The notes below the pieces were generated by a model. It saw nothing but the letters and a program-made list of their open reading frames with translations, did not search any database and was not told the origin of the DNA. A DNA stretch of 64,000 bases, taken from NCBI GenBank assembly GCA_022447605.1, contig JAKVBG010000003.1:62001-126000 (forward strand). Direction: 5' to 3'. This DNA comes from Mariniblastus sp. (lineage in GTDB: Bacteria > Planctomycetota > Planctomycetia > Pirellulales > Pirellulaceae). Position numbers and translations under genes: made by a program. This document shows positions 24,718 to 34,066 of the stretch, piece after piece; the first letter of the stretch is position 1; every line of letters starts with the position of its first letter.

Positions 24718-27246
24718 ATGACGAGGGAACCGGAAAACCGTAAACGACTGGAACTGATGAGCCCGGCTGGCCATTGGCCAGAGCTCCAGGCAGCCATCGA
24801 GGCGGGGGCCGACGCGGTCTACTTCGGTCTCAAGCACTTTTCCGCCCGCAGCAAAGTTGGCTTTCAGCTGAGCGAACTTCCCCGTGTGATGGAGACGCTG
24901 CACCGCCGGGGTGTGCGCGGCTATGTCACGTTCAACACGCTCGTCTTCGACCACGAAATGGAACAGGCCCAGCAGGCGCTAATCGCCATCGCCAAGGCAA
25001 ACTGCGATGCCATCATCGTGCAGGATGTCGGGGTGGCCAGGCTGGCGCGGCAAGTTGTTCCCGAGCTGGAGATTCATGGCAGTACCCAAATGTCGATCAC
25101 CAGCGCCGAGGGTGCCAACCTGGCCCAGTCGTTCGGATGCACGCGCGTCGTTCTGGGCCGGGAGCTCGACCTCAAGGACATGCGCCGAATCGCCTCGGCC
25201 ACCCAGGTCGAACTGGAAGTCTTTGCCCATGGGGCACTCTGTGTCTCCTATTCCGGTCAGTGCTTCAGCAGCGAAGCGTGGGGGGGACGGAGCGCCAACC
25301 GAGGCCAGTGTGCCCAAGCCTGCCGACTCTCCTACCGGCTGGTCGTTGATGACCAAGTCCGGGATCTGGAGGCCGACCGGTACCTGCTATCACCGGGAGA
25401 TCTGTACGCCTTGCAGCAGGTACCCGAGCTGATCGAGTGCGGGGTGGCCTGCATCAAGATCGAGGGCCGTTACAAGGACGCCGATTACGTCGCTCTGACC
25501 ACATCCGCCTACCGACAGGCGATCGATGCCTGCTATGAAACCCATCTCGCCACGCCAAGCGGCCACCTGCCGGCCTGGTCACAGCAGGACCTGGAACAGA
25601 TCTACTCGCGGGGACTGGGGCCCCATTTCCTGGCCGGCACCAATCACCAACAGGTCGTGCAGGCCCGGGCTCCCCGCCACCGGGGATGCCAGATGGGAAT
25701 CGTCGTGAAAGTCGCTGATCCATACATCTTGGTCCGCGGCGAGACGATTGCCCCGGGAGACGGGCTCGTGTTCGATGCGGCCCATTGGCGCAGCCCGGAT
25801 GAGCCAGAAGAAGGGGGCAACGTTTACGGCGTCGAACAACAGGCCGACGGCGACCAACGACTGGAATTCGGTTCGGGCCAGATCGATTTTTCGCGGATTC
25901 GACCGGGAGACTGGGTCTGGCGGACCAAGTCGCCCCCCCTCAACCGGAAATTGAAACGGCTGACCCAGGCCCACCAGCCTGTCTACACCCGACCTGTTCA
26001 TTTCTCGGTCCAGGCGGTCGCCGGCCAACCTCTGGCGATTCAAGCCGAGCTCGATTCCGGCGTGCGCGCCGAGCGGCTGGCGGGTGAACCGTTGCAACCG
26101 GCCCGCAACCGGGCGTTGACCGAGACCTTGTTGGCAGAAAAGTTGGGACGACTGGGGGGGAGCCCGTTTCACCTGGGGCGGCTCACACTGCATAGCGACC
26201 AGCCGCTGTTCGTCCCGACCAGCCAATTGAACCAGTTGCGCCGCGAACTGGTCAACGACCTGCAACAGCAACAGGCCGCTCCTCGAACCAACCCGGTCCA
26301 CCCGGTCGATCCGGCCCGCTGGAACGTCGACCGCGCTGCGCATCCCGACCCGGTCGCCCCCATACAGGACGCTCCTGGCGTCCACCTGCTGGTTCGCAAC
26401 GCCGAGCAACTCGAAGCGGCCATCGCGTGTCAACCGAGCAGCATCACACTCGACTACCTCGAGCTGTACGGCTTGAGAAAATCGGTCGAGCAGGTTCAGC
26501 GGGCCAATCTCCCCTGCCGGGTTGCCAGCCCCCGTATCCTGAAACCGAGTGAACAGAAGATCGTCCGGTTCCTGCTCTCGCTCGATTGCGATCTGCTGGT
26601 TCGCTCCGGGGGCCTGTTGCACGACCTGGGTACCCCGGACCCGGACCTCCCGCCGATCGATGGTGATTTCAGTCTGAACCTGGCCAATCGGATCGCCGTG
26701 GAGACATTTTTGGCCATCGGTTTGCGACGGGCCACACCGACGCACGATCTGAACGCCCAGCAGATCGTCGACCTGGCCCGCCAGATTGACCCCGGCCGCC
26801 TGGAAGTGATCGCCTACCAGCACCTGCCCGTCTTCCACATGGAACACTGTGTTTTCTGCCGGTTTCTGTCGGAGGGGACCGACCATACCAACTGCGGCCA
26901 CCCCTGTGAAAAACACCGGGTCGCCGTCCAGGATTCGACCGGCCGTCGCCACGCCGTGCTGGCGGATGTCGGCTGTCGCAACACGGTGTTTGGCGCCGAG
27001 GCACAAGTCGCCACCGATTTTTTACCCGCCATGCTGGAAGCCGGCATCCGTCATTTCCGCCTGGAGTTCGTTCACCAAAGTCCGGAGCAGGTGGCCGGAA
27101 TTACGACCGCCTTCCAGCAATACCTGCGGCAGGACGTCAACCGAGGACAACTGCAGCAGGCCCTGTCCCAACATTCTCCCCAGCGGACCACACAGGGCAG
27201 CCTGTTTGTGCCGGACCAATTCAAACAACTGGTCCAGCTGCAATAG
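24718..27246 (+). CDS. U32-family protein, probable RlhA-type RNA hydroxylase (long form with DUF3656-like part)
   Basis: ATG 24718 gives 842 residues. Residues 14-300 form the U32 domain: ELMSPAGHWPELQAAIEAGADAVYFG at the start and FAHGALCVSYSGQC followed by RGQCAQACR. These give Cys175, Cys182, Cys198 and Cys202, the iron-sulfur cysteine region of U32 hydroxylases. E. coli RlhA, which hydroxylates C2501 of 23S rRNA, is about 650 residues and shares U32 plus DUF3656, so this protein is longer by about 190. The C-terminal part has another Cys cluster (HCVFCRFLSEG and TNCGHPCEKH), possibly a second metal site. These proteins act on RNA or ubiquinone rather than as peptidases. The exact target is uncertain. 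Confidence 0.82.
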   Translation: MTREPENRKRLELMSPAGHWPELQAAIEAGADAVYFGLKHFSARSKVGFQLSELPRVMETLHRRGVRGYVTFNTLVFDHEMEQAQQALIAIAKANCDAIIVQDVGVARLARQVVPELEIHGSTQMSITSAEGANLAQSFGCTRVVLGRELDLKDMRRIASATQVELEVFAHGALCVSYSGQCFSSEAWGGRSANRGQCAQACRLSYRLVVDDQVRDLEADRYLLSPGDLYALQQVPELIECGVACIKIEGRYKDADYVALTTSAYRQAIDACYETHLATPSGHLPAWSQQDLEQIYSRGLGPHFLAGTNHQQVVQARAPRHRGCQMGIVVKVADPYILVRGETIAPGDGLVFDAAHWRSPDEPEEGGNVYGVEQQADGDQRLEFGSGQIDFSRIRPGDWVWRTKSPPLNRKLKRLTQAHQPVYTRPVHFSVQAVAGQPLAIQAELDSGVRAERLAGEPLQPARNRALTETLLAEKLGRLGGSPFHLGRLTLHSDQPLFVPTSQLNQLRRELVNDLQQQQAAPRTNPVHPVDPARWNVDRAAHPDPVAPIQDAPGVHLLVRNAEQLEAAIACQPSSITLDYLELYGLRKSVEQVQRANLPCRVASPRILKPSEQKIVRFLLSLDCDLLVRSGGLLHDLGTPDPDLPPIDGDFSLNLANRIAVETFLAIGLRRATPTHDLNAQQIVDLARQIDPGRLEVIAYQHLPVFHMEHCVFCRFLSEGTDHTNCGHPCEKHRVAVQDSTGRRHAVLADVGCRNTVFGAEAQVATDFLPAMLEAGIRHFRLEFVHQSPEQVAGITTAFQQYLRQDVNRGQLQQALSQHSPQRTTQGSLFVPDQFKQLVQLQ

Positions 27247-27298
27247 GAGACCGCACGGGAAAACGGCCTCGGACCTGATTCAAACCGTTTTTTTCCGA

Positions 27299-27304
27299 TA
27301 CAAT
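27299..27304 (+). promoter_or_regulatory. TACAAT -10-like element before pepF
   Basis: GATACAAT ends about 55 bases before the pepF start, in a T-rich stretch. It matches a sigma-70 -10 box; no clear -35 box at 17 bases was found. Confidence 0.3.
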
Positions 27305-27359
27305 CTGCGGGTAGTTCAAGACGACCCTGGCCCGGCAAACTTTTTTCACGTGGGAGACC

Positions 27360-29162
27360 ATGAACGATATCCAACGACTGCCAACCCGAGCCGAAGTGGC
27401 CGAATCCGATACGTGGGACCTGAGCCGGCTGTACACCAGTGACGAGGACTGGGAAAACGCCTTCGGTCAGTGGGAATCCCGTCTCGATGGGTACGAGGCC
27501 TTTCGCGGCAAATTGGCCGAGTCCCCCACCTTGCTGGCCGAATGCCTGGCCTTTGACAGCGAACTGGATCGCCTGGGAGAACGGCTCGGTAACTACGCCT
27601 ACCTGCGGACCACCGAAGACCAGGCCAACAGTCATTACCAACGGATGATTGGCCGCTTTCAGAACGTGGCCACCCGAGCCGGGGAAGCGAGCAGCTATAT
27701 CCGCCCGGAGATCCTGGCGATCGATGAAGTTCAATGGGCGGCCCTGATCGATGCCCCCGAACTGGCCCCCTACCGGCTCCTGCTCGAGCGGCTGGTTCGC
27801 TACCGGCCCCACACCTTGACCGGCCGGGAAGAAGAACTGCTGGCCATGCAAGGAGAGATGGCCGGGGCCACCTCCAAGATTTTTCGGCAGCTCCACGATG
27901 CCGATCTGAAATTCGGTTTCGTCGAGAACGAGCAGGGCGAAAAGGTCGAACTGACCCCCAGCACGTTTTCCCAGCTGCTGATCTCTCCCGAACGGGAGGT
28001 TCGCAAGAACGCGTTTCACCAGTTCTACCAACAGTTCACGGCGCACGAGAACAGCCTGTCGGCCATCCTCTGCGGCTCGATCCAGAAGGATGTCTACTAC
28101 GCCCGGGCCCGCGGCTACGCGAGCGCCCGTGACAAGGCCCTCTTCGCCGACAAGGTACCAGCCAGCGTCTACGACAACCTGATCGCCTCGGTCAGAAAAA
28201 ACCTGCCCGCGCTGCACGGCTATTACGACCTGCGGCGACGCAAAATGAACCTCGACGCGATCCATCACTACGACACGTACGTTCCGATCCTGAGTGACCT
28301 GGAGGTGGAACACAGCTGGGACCAGGCGGTCGACGTGGTCTGCGAATCGCTGCAACCACTGGGGACTGAGTACTGCGAAACGCTGCGGCAAGGTCTCAGC
28401 GGCCGCTGGTGTGACCGGTACCCGAACCAGGGGAAACAGAGTGGCGCCTTCAGTTACGGGACCTACGATGGCGACCCGTACATCATGATGAACTACAAGC
28501 CCCGTGTCTTGAACGATGTCTTCACCTTGGCCCACGAGGCGGGCCATTCGATGCACTCCTATTTTTCCAGCCAGCACCAGCCGTTTGAGTACTACAACTA
28601 CACGATCTTTGTGGCCGAGGTGGCCAGCACGTTCAATGAACAGTTGCTGACCCAGCACCTGCGGTCCCAGGCCACCGACGACCGGCAGAAGGCTTACCTG
28701 CTGAACAATGAAATCGACGACATCCGGGGCACCATCATTCGACAGACGATGTTTGCCGAGTTCGAGAAGATCACGCATGAAATGTGCGAAGCGGGTGAGC
28801 CGTTGACGGTCGACGCCTTCAAGTCGGTTTACCACGGGTTGCTGCAGGATTACTTCGGTCCCGAATTCGTGATCGATGACGAACTCTCGCTGGAATGCCT
28901 GCGGATTCCTCACTTCTACCGCGCGTTCTATGTCTACAAGTATGCCACCGGGCTGTCGGCCGCCATCGCGCTCAGCCAGCGGGTGCTGCAGGGGGGTGAC
29001 CAGGAGCTGAATGACTACCTGGCGTTCCTCAAGGGAGGATGCAGCCAGTACCCACTCGACCTGCTGCGGGATGCGGGTGTCGATCTGGAACAACCGGAAC
29101 CGGTCGATACGGCGCTCCGCCATTTTGCCAGCTTGGTGGACGAACTCGAATCGTTGCTATGA
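27360..29162 (+). CDS. pepF: oligoendopeptidase F (M3B metallopeptidase)
   Basis: The 600-residue product has the length and layout of PepF. The N-terminal helical part is SDTWDLSRLYTSDEDWENAF. The zinc-binding site is HEAGH (residues 392-396) in FTLAHEAGHSMHSYFS, with the third ligand in the following FVAEVASTFNE block, as usual for family M3. A Pro/Tyr-rich C-terminal block (FYRAFYVYKYATG) lines the peptide cleft. PepF cuts short peptides in the cytoplasm and helps recycle amino acids. It is followed after 72 bases by the DUF1570 protein gene, on the same strand. Confidence 0.95.
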   Translation: MNDIQRLPTRAEVAESDTWDLSRLYTSDEDWENAFGQWESRLDGYEAFRGKLAESPTLLAECLAFDSELDRLGERLGNYAYLRTTEDQANSHYQRMIGRFQNVATRAGEASSYIRPEILAIDEVQWAALIDAPELAPYRLLLERLVRYRPHTLTGREEELLAMQGEMAGATSKIFRQLHDADLKFGFVENEQGEKVELTPSTFSQLLISPEREVRKNAFHQFYQQFTAHENSLSAILCGSIQKDVYYARARGYASARDKALFADKVPASVYDNLIASVRKNLPALHGYYDLRRRKMNLDAIHHYDTYVPILSDLEVEHSWDQAVDVVCESLQPLGTEYCETLRQGLSGRWCDRYPNQGKQSGAFSYGTYDGDPYIMMNYKPRVLNDVFTLAHEAGHSMHSYFSSQHQPFEYYNYTIFVAEVASTFNEQLLTQHLRSQATDDRQKAYLLNNEIDDIRGTIIRQTMFAEFEKITHEMCEAGEPLTVDAFKSVYHGLLQDYFGPEFVIDDELSLECLRIPHFYRAFYVYKYATGLSAAIALSQRVLQGGDQELNDYLAFLKGGCSQYPLDLLRDAGVDLEQPEPVDTALRHFASLVDELESLL

Positions 29163-29234
29163 TTCTGTGACTCGGTTTGTATACAATGAGGGAGCCCCAG
29201 CGGCGGACACCCTCCCCCACTCTGAACGGATGCC

Positions 29235-31061
29235 ATGAACCGAATCGTGCCCAGTCTCCTTGCCGCCTTGATCGCAGCCGGGATCGGCCTCTGCCCGGGC
29301 TACCTCCTGGCTGTGCAAACAGGGAACGACTCCACGGATGAGTCGGCCGCGGCTTCCAAGTGGCGACGCCATCAGGCACTCCAGCAACAGTTGCTGGAAT
29401 CGATCGAGGCACTCGGACTGAGCGAAGCGGCCCGGCCCTGGATCATCGACCGCGATCCGCAGCGACTCTACGTTTTCCCACCGCAGGAACAGGTTCATCT
29501 GCCGGACGAAGCGAAACTGCAACCGTTGCTGGAACAGCACGCCGATCGCCTGTTCACGTTGGCCCGTCAACTGAGCGACGAGAAGCAGGCCGCTGCCTGC
29601 TTTCAGACCTTGCACGAAGTCCTGTTCTACAACCCGAACCACGCCCAGGCCCGCGAGATCCTGGGGCATCGCGCCGAGGGAGACGCCTGGCACGTCGCCT
29701 CGGATCGGCTGCGAATCACCGTTGCCACGCGGCGCCAACCGCTGATGGACTGGCCGGCCAAATCGTACCGGATCTGCAAGACACCCCATTTCGAAATCGC
29801 CTCGCAGGCGAGTGAAGCAGAGACCCGTTTGTTGGCCGAGAAGCTCGAGCTATGGCATCAAGTCTGGCGGCAGGTCTTCTTTGAGTACTGGTCCAGCGCC
29901 TCCACGCTGCAGCGCTGGATGGCCGGCAAGGGAAAGGCGCGACTGCCGACCAAGAAATTCCAGGTGATCTTTTTCAAGGACCGGAATGCCTATGTGGATG
30001 GCTTGTCACCCTCGATCCCGGGGATCGCGGCCTCGACCGGCTATTACGCACCCTCGGAGGAAGCCTCTTTCTTTTACGCCTCGGACCAGGTGCAGGACCA
30101 GGCAACCTGGCGACATGAATTGACCCATCAGTTGTTCCGCGAGTCGCGACGCTCGGCCCCGGACCCGTTCGCGGACCGGTTCCTCTGGCTGGATGAAGGG
30201 ATCGCCATGTATTTCGAATCGCTCAGCGAATTCCCGCGGCATATCGTGCTGGGTGGGTTCGACGCGAGGCGGCTCCAGTTTGCCAGGATCCGCTGCCTGA
30301 AAGAACAGTTCTACATTCCGGCCAAGGAGCTGACAGGGCTCGATCAAAAAGCATTCCAAACCCACCCACAAGTCCAAAAGGTCTACAGCCAGTCGGCCGG
30401 GCTGGCCCACTACCTGATGAGCGCCGATCATGGTGGGCTGCAACCAAAATTATGTGAATTCCTGCGGCTCAGTTACCTGGGCAAGCTGAAGGACGACTCG
30501 TTCAACAAGATCATCGGGATCACAATGGACAAGATCGATACGGCCTACCCCGAATTCCTGCGGGTCGAGCGGGAGCAACTGGAGGCAGGCGTCAGCGCCC
30601 CGAACCTGCGGACCGAGTTAGCGCTGCCCCGTTCCCAGCTCTCCCCGGTCGCCCTGGCGGAAATTGGCCGCTGTCCCCATCTCGTCTGGCTGGACTTGTC
30701 GGCGGCCGATTTACGGGGAGAAGTACTGGCCGGGATCCAGGGCTGTGGCCAGTTGCGCCAGCTCTTCCTGACCGGTTGCCTGCTAGATCGGTCCAGCCTG
30801 GAGGGCTTGCGCGGGCTCCAGCAGCTGGCCCAACTCGACCTGAGCGCATCCAGCCTGGCCGATGACGACCTGGGCCCTCTGACCGCACTGCCCGCCCTGG
30901 CCGATCTGAATCTGGCCGGGACCCGCATCACCGATGCGGCCGTCCCCACCCTGATACGGCTCAAAGGCCTGACCGGCATCAACCTGTCGGGCAGTGGCCT
31001 GACGCGCGCCGGGGTCGGGCGACTGCAAGCGGCCCAACCAGATCTGAACATTACGTTTTGA
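29235..31061 (+). CDS. exported DUF1570-type metalloprotease-like protein with leucine-rich repeats
   Basis: The 608-residue product has a signal peptide (about residues 1-26). A helical and TPR-like N-terminal half is followed by a DUF1570 (gluzincin-like) domain with the zinc signature HELTH (294-298) in TWRHELTHQLFRESR and a downstream acidic ligand candidate in WLDEGIAMYFES. After about residue 450 come several leucine-rich repeats (LVWLDLSAADLRGEVLAG, LAQLDLSASSLADDDLGPL, LADLNLAGTRITDAAV, LTGINLSGSGLTRAGV). The joining of a protease-like domain with an LRR ligand-binding region suggests a surface enzyme with its own recognition module. The substrate is unknown. Confidence 0.8.
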   Translation: MNRIVPSLLAALIAAGIGLCPGYLLAVQTGNDSTDESAAASKWRRHQALQQQLLESIEALGLSEAARPWIIDRDPQRLYVFPPQEQVHLPDEAKLQPLLEQHADRLFTLARQLSDEKQAAACFQTLHEVLFYNPNHAQAREILGHRAEGDAWHVASDRLRITVATRRQPLMDWPAKSYRICKTPHFEIASQASEAETRLLAEKLELWHQVWRQVFFEYWSSASTLQRWMAGKGKARLPTKKFQVIFFKDRNAYVDGLSPSIPGIAASTGYYAPSEEASFFYASDQVQDQATWRHELTHQLFRESRRSAPDPFADRFLWLDEGIAMYFESLSEFPRHIVLGGFDARRLQFARIRCLKEQFYIPAKELTGLDQKAFQTHPQVQKVYSQSAGLAHYLMSADHGGLQPKLCEFLRLSYLGKLKDDSFNKIIGITMDKIDTAYPEFLRVEREQLEAGVSAPNLRTELALPRSQLSPVALAEIGRCPHLVWLDLSAADLRGEVLAGIQGCGQLRQLFLTGCLLDRSSLEGLRGLQQLAQLDLSASSLADDDLGPLTALPALADLNLAGTRITDAAVPTLIRLKGLTGINLSGSGLTRAGVGRLQAAQPDLNITF

Positions 31062-31070
31062 AGGGAAGTG

Positions 31071-31859
31071 ATGAACGATATTCGACCGTGGGTTTTGGCC
31101 GAAACGAATTACGGCCAGGTCAAGCAGCAGACTTACGAGGTGGCCGTGATCCCGCTGGGGGCGACCGAGCCACACAACCTGCACCTGCCGTACGGCACCG
31201 ACCTGTTCGAAGCGAACGAAGTCAGTCAGCGCATCTGCCAATACGCCCATGAGCGGGGCGCCTCGGTCGTCACGCTACCCGCCATCCCGTTTGGAACGGA
31301 GACGAACCTGGCTGAATTCCCCCTGGCGATCAACCTGAACCCTTCTACGCTGCATGCCGTGCTGGAAGATATCGTCGATTCGCTGACCGACAGTGGGATC
31401 CAGAAAATTGTGCTGCTCAACAGTCACGGCGGAAACGAGATGAAACCGTTTCTCCGCGAGATGGCCGGCACCACCCCGGCCCACCTGTTTCTCTGCAACT
31501 GGTACCAGGCGATCGGTGACGTCTACTTCGACCTGTTTGAACATGCCGAGGATCACGCTGGCGAGATGGAGACCTCGTTTGCCCTCGCCTATTTCCCGAA
31601 CCTGGTCGCCAGGAACGACGATGGCAGCCTGACGGCCGACGAGGGAAAGACGCGGCCGATGCGGTTTGAGGCCTTGAACCAGGGCTGGGTCTCGATCACC
31701 CGACCCTGGCACCTGCTCACCACCAACTCGGGCGCGGCCAACCCGCACCAGGCGACGGCCGACAAGGGGCGGCGGATGATGGAGATCCTGGAAGAACGGC
31801 TGGGCGGATTCCTGCTGGAACTGTCCGAGTCGGAACTGGACGAGTCCTTCCCATTTTGA
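31071..31859 (+). CDS. creatininase-family amidohydrolase
   Basis: The 262-residue product starts at ATG 31071, behind an AAGGGA ribosome site; GTG 31068 is in frame just before it. Creatininase-fold metal-ligand blocks are visible: PLGATEPHNLHLPYGTD near residues 28-44 (Glu, His, Asp), LLNSHGGNEMKP and DHAGEMETSFAL. Members hydrolyse cyclic or lactam-like amides, for example creatinine, or the formamide intermediate in riboflavin and F420 synthesis (ArfB) and mycofactocin (MftE). Nothing nearby selects between these. It starts ten bases after the DUF1570 gene and is probably co-transcribed. Confidence 0.88.
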   Translation: MNDIRPWVLAETNYGQVKQQTYEVAVIPLGATEPHNLHLPYGTDLFEANEVSQRICQYAHERGASVVTLPAIPFGTETNLAEFPLAINLNPSTLHAVLEDIVDSLTDSGIQKIVLLNSHGGNEMKPFLREMAGTTPAHLFLCNWYQAIGDVYFDLFEHAEDHAGEMETSFALAYFPNLVARNDDGSLTADEGKTRPMRFEALNQGWVSITRPWHLLTTNSGAANPHQATADKGRRMMEILEERLGGFLLELSESELDESFPF

Positions 31860-31879
31860 AATCACGAAAGGGAAACGCG

Positions 31880-32323
31880 ATGGAAAACAACCCAACTGAA
31901 TTCCAAAAATTCTGCGAGGGGAAGGACGAAACGGAGATCAGCGAAATTCGCATTGCGTCACCGGACAAGGATTATGCCAAAGCAGAACAAACCTTGCTGG
32001 AAAACATCCTCGATAGCGAAACCCGGAACGACTGGACCGAAAAAGACTGGGAAGAGAACCTGGCACAAGCCTCTCGGATTTATCGCAACATGGCCAGTGC
32101 CATGAAAACGGGGCTCGCGCCCGATGCCGACGAGGTGCAGACACTTGTCCGGCAGCACCACAACCATTCAAAGAATTTTTACACGATGTCCTCCCAGGTT
32201 TACATCGCCATGGCTGAGTTGTATCGACAACATCCCGATTTCCGACTTCAACTCGAATCGGTCGACCCAAGGCTTCCTGAATTCATGGCCGACGCAATGG
32301 TTTGCTTTGCAAACCATCAGTAA
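31880..32323 (+). CDS. hypothetical acidic soluble protein
   Basis: The 147-residue product starts at ATG 31880, 20 bases after the creatininase stop, with AAAGGGAAA upstream. It is highly charged and mostly helical (KDETEISEIRIASPDKDYAKAE...). Its middle contains a His-rich stretch (VRQHHNHSKNFYTMSSQVYIAMAELYRQHPDF) and there is no signal peptide. I do not recognise the family. Its tight spacing suggests it is the last gene of the 29235-32323 transcript. Confidence 0.65.
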   Translation: MENNPTEFQKFCEGKDETEISEIRIASPDKDYAKAEQTLLENILDSETRNDWTEKDWEENLAQASRIYRNMASAMKTGLAPDADEVQTLVRQHHNHSKNFYTMSSQVYIAMAELYRQHPDFRLQLESVDPRLPEFMADAMVCFANHQ

Positions 32324-32526
32324 ACAAGGTGATTGATAAGAACCAACATCGTGAATTGACAGATTCCAGCGCGATTGAATCACGCAAAAAAATTGGAGTT
32401 ATTGGCGCACCTATGGGTATATTCTTCTGTGGGCGTTTGTGATTGGCTTCGCTCTGCAATATATGCTCAAATAGTCTTTGGTCGGTTTCTATTTCCCGTT
32501 TTAACATTCCAACCAAACCATTTCCT

Positions 32527-32697
32527 ATGGACGATTTCGCGGAAGATTACGTTGCGTTCGAGCTATTTGAAGAAGCTCTCTGCGAGCCTACAGACATCCC
32601 GTGTCCTAATTGTGAATCATCGCTACTGTTGGATCGTGAGCGGCAACTCTTTCTTTGTCCCGATTGTCGCAGCGAGTTCGTTGCCAAGAATGACTGA
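32527..32697 (+). CDS. small zinc-ribbon protein (56 residues)
   Basis: ATG 32527 starts a 56-codon frame with an acidic N-terminus (MDDFAEDYVAFELFEEALCE). A classic two-knuckle zinc ribbon follows: CPNC, 14 residues, then CPDC (IPCPNCESSLLLDRERQ, LFLCPDCRSEF). Such small ribbons often bind nucleic acid or other proteins. The frame extends upstream to 32443, but only the part from 32527 looks like this protein. Confidence 0.6.
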   Translation: MDDFAEDYVAFELFEEALCEPTDIPCPNCESSLLLDRERQLFLCPDCRSEFVAKND

Positions 32698-32812
32698 TAT
32701 GGCGACTTCTAGCTACGTTAGGTGTTTTTTGCCGATTTTTTTCGGTGCTTGTGCCGATACAGATCTAGACGACAATCAGAAATACCCTATTTTTATGGGG
32801 TCAAATCTTTGT

Positions 32813-32887
32813 GGTGGCTGTGGCGCAATTGGTTAGCGCACTGGATTGTGGTTCCAGGGGTTGGGGGTTCGAGTCCCCTCAGCCACC
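32813..32887 (+). tRNA. tRNA-His (anticodon GTG)
   Basis: A full cloverleaf is present. The acceptor arms are GTGGCTG (32814-32820) and CAGCCAC (32880-32886). The D arm is TGGCGCAATTGGTTAGCGCA, and the anticodon stem CTGGA/TCCAG encloses TTGTGGT with anticodon GTG at 32848-32850. The T arm is GGGGGTTCGAGTCCCC. The G at 32813 opposite C 32887 is the extra G-1:C73 pair typical of tRNA-His. CCA is not encoded. The gene stands alone. Confidence 0.95.
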
Positions 32888-32925
32888 CTCTTTTGCTCTG
32901 TTGCGAATCGTGTTGGGCCGGCGGC

Positions 32926-33897
32926 CTAATCGATCTGGGTGTTCGTTTCCCGGTTGGCGCGGGTCCCCAGCGCACTCCAGACCTGGGCATCGACCGACTC
33001 GCTGACGAAACGGCAATGCCCATCGGCAAACCCCATATTGACCCCCTGGGGATGTTGGCTGCCAAAGCTGAGTTCCATCGCATCGTTCTGGGCGTTGGGG
33101 TCCTTGATCGAGTTGATCGGACAGGCGGTCGAACCGACGCACTCGGAACACTCAGACGAACCCCATCCGGTCGACTCGGGGTAACTCCGCAGTTCCCCTG
33201 AACCGATGTACCAGTGATCGATCTTTTGGGCATTCCCATTCAGGTCCGTATACCAGACGTCCTGGTCCGGTAGCGATTCTCCCATCATGATCGTATTGGA
33301 GAGGCCATCCACAATATCGGCCACACGGGTCTGGCTGTTCTGATAAAAGATGCCATCCGAGCCATCGTAGTCTTCAAAGGGACCCATCCCGCACCAGGGC
33401 AAGTCACCCGATTCGCGGTCCAACAGGCCACTGGCACAGGCCAGGTAACAGCAGGGCACCCGATCGGTAGCTGGAAACGGATCGTACTGGAGCTGGTCAA
33501 CACCGGCCGAGGGACATTGAAAAATCTCGATGTAGGTACCGAGCGCAGCCGGGTTGTTCGGGTTGGTCGCGGTCGCGACCTTCCAAGGCCCTTCGATGTC
33601 GAGCCCCTCGTACAGGTTGTTCTGCTCGATAAACGGGAGAATGTAACCGGTCCACATCGTCATGCTGGGAGTATTGAAACCGGGCGGCAAGTGTTCGTAG
33701 GCGCTCTCATAATTCAACAGGGCCAACGTCTGTTGCTTGACATGATTGGCGCACTGCACCCGGCGGGCCGCTTCCCGGACCATCTGCACCGCTGGCAACA
33801 GCAGCCCGATCAGGATGGCGATGATGGCAATCACGACCAACAACTCCACCAGCGTGAAGCCTGGGCGCACCCGGTTGGCCGTACGTGATCTGCTCAT
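32926..33897 (-). CDS. DUF1559 pseudopilin-like protein
   Basis: ATG 33897, preceded by GAGAGGGG, gives 323 residues; upstream in-frame ATGs lack conservation. It has a type IV pilin-like N-terminus: the prepilin peptidase motif RPGFTLVELLVVIAIIAILIGLLLPAVQ (in part), with cleavage after Gly and a Glu at +5. The DUF1559 domain follows with ARRVQCANHVKQQTLALLNYES and the C-terminal H-x9-DG signature (SQHPQGVNMGFADGHCRFV). Planctomycetes encode dozens of these; their role is thought to be extracellular or in a type II secretion/pilin-like system, but it is not established. Confidence 0.92.
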   Translation of the reverse strand: MSRSRTANRVRPGFTLVELLVVIAIIAILIGLLLPAVQMVREAARRVQCANHVKQQTLALLNYESAYEHLPPGFNTPSMTMWTGYILPFIEQNNLYEGLDIEGPWKVATATNPNNPAALGTYIEIFQCPSAGVDQLQYDPFPATDRVPCCYLACASGLLDRESGDLPWCGMGPFEDYDGSDGIFYQNSQTRVADIVDGLSNTIMMGESLPDQDVWYTDLNGNAQKIDHWYIGSGELRSYPESTGWGSSECSECVGSTACPINSIKDPNAQNDAMELSFGSQHPQGVNMGFADGHCRFVSESVDAQVWSALGTRANRETNTQID

Positions 33898-34066
33898 TGC
33901 CCCTCTCCGTCCCATCTCAAAAGATCTATTCGATTCTGATCGACCGCATCGCCAAGTGTCAACCAAATTGATGCTTTGGTGAGCCAGTTTACGTTGATTC
34001 AGCCTGCTTTCAGGCCGCCTGGCAGCTCACCCTATGAGTTCCAGCACGTCAGGCTGAAAGCAAATC

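Noticed and set aside
24079..26999. Long minus-strand frames opposite the U32 gene
   Set aside because: Shadows of a GC-rich gene; no motif, and the plus-strand protein is clearly real.
27072..29123. 683-codon minus-strand frame opposite pepF
   Set aside because: It is antisense to the complete, well conserved PepF and has no recognisable domain.
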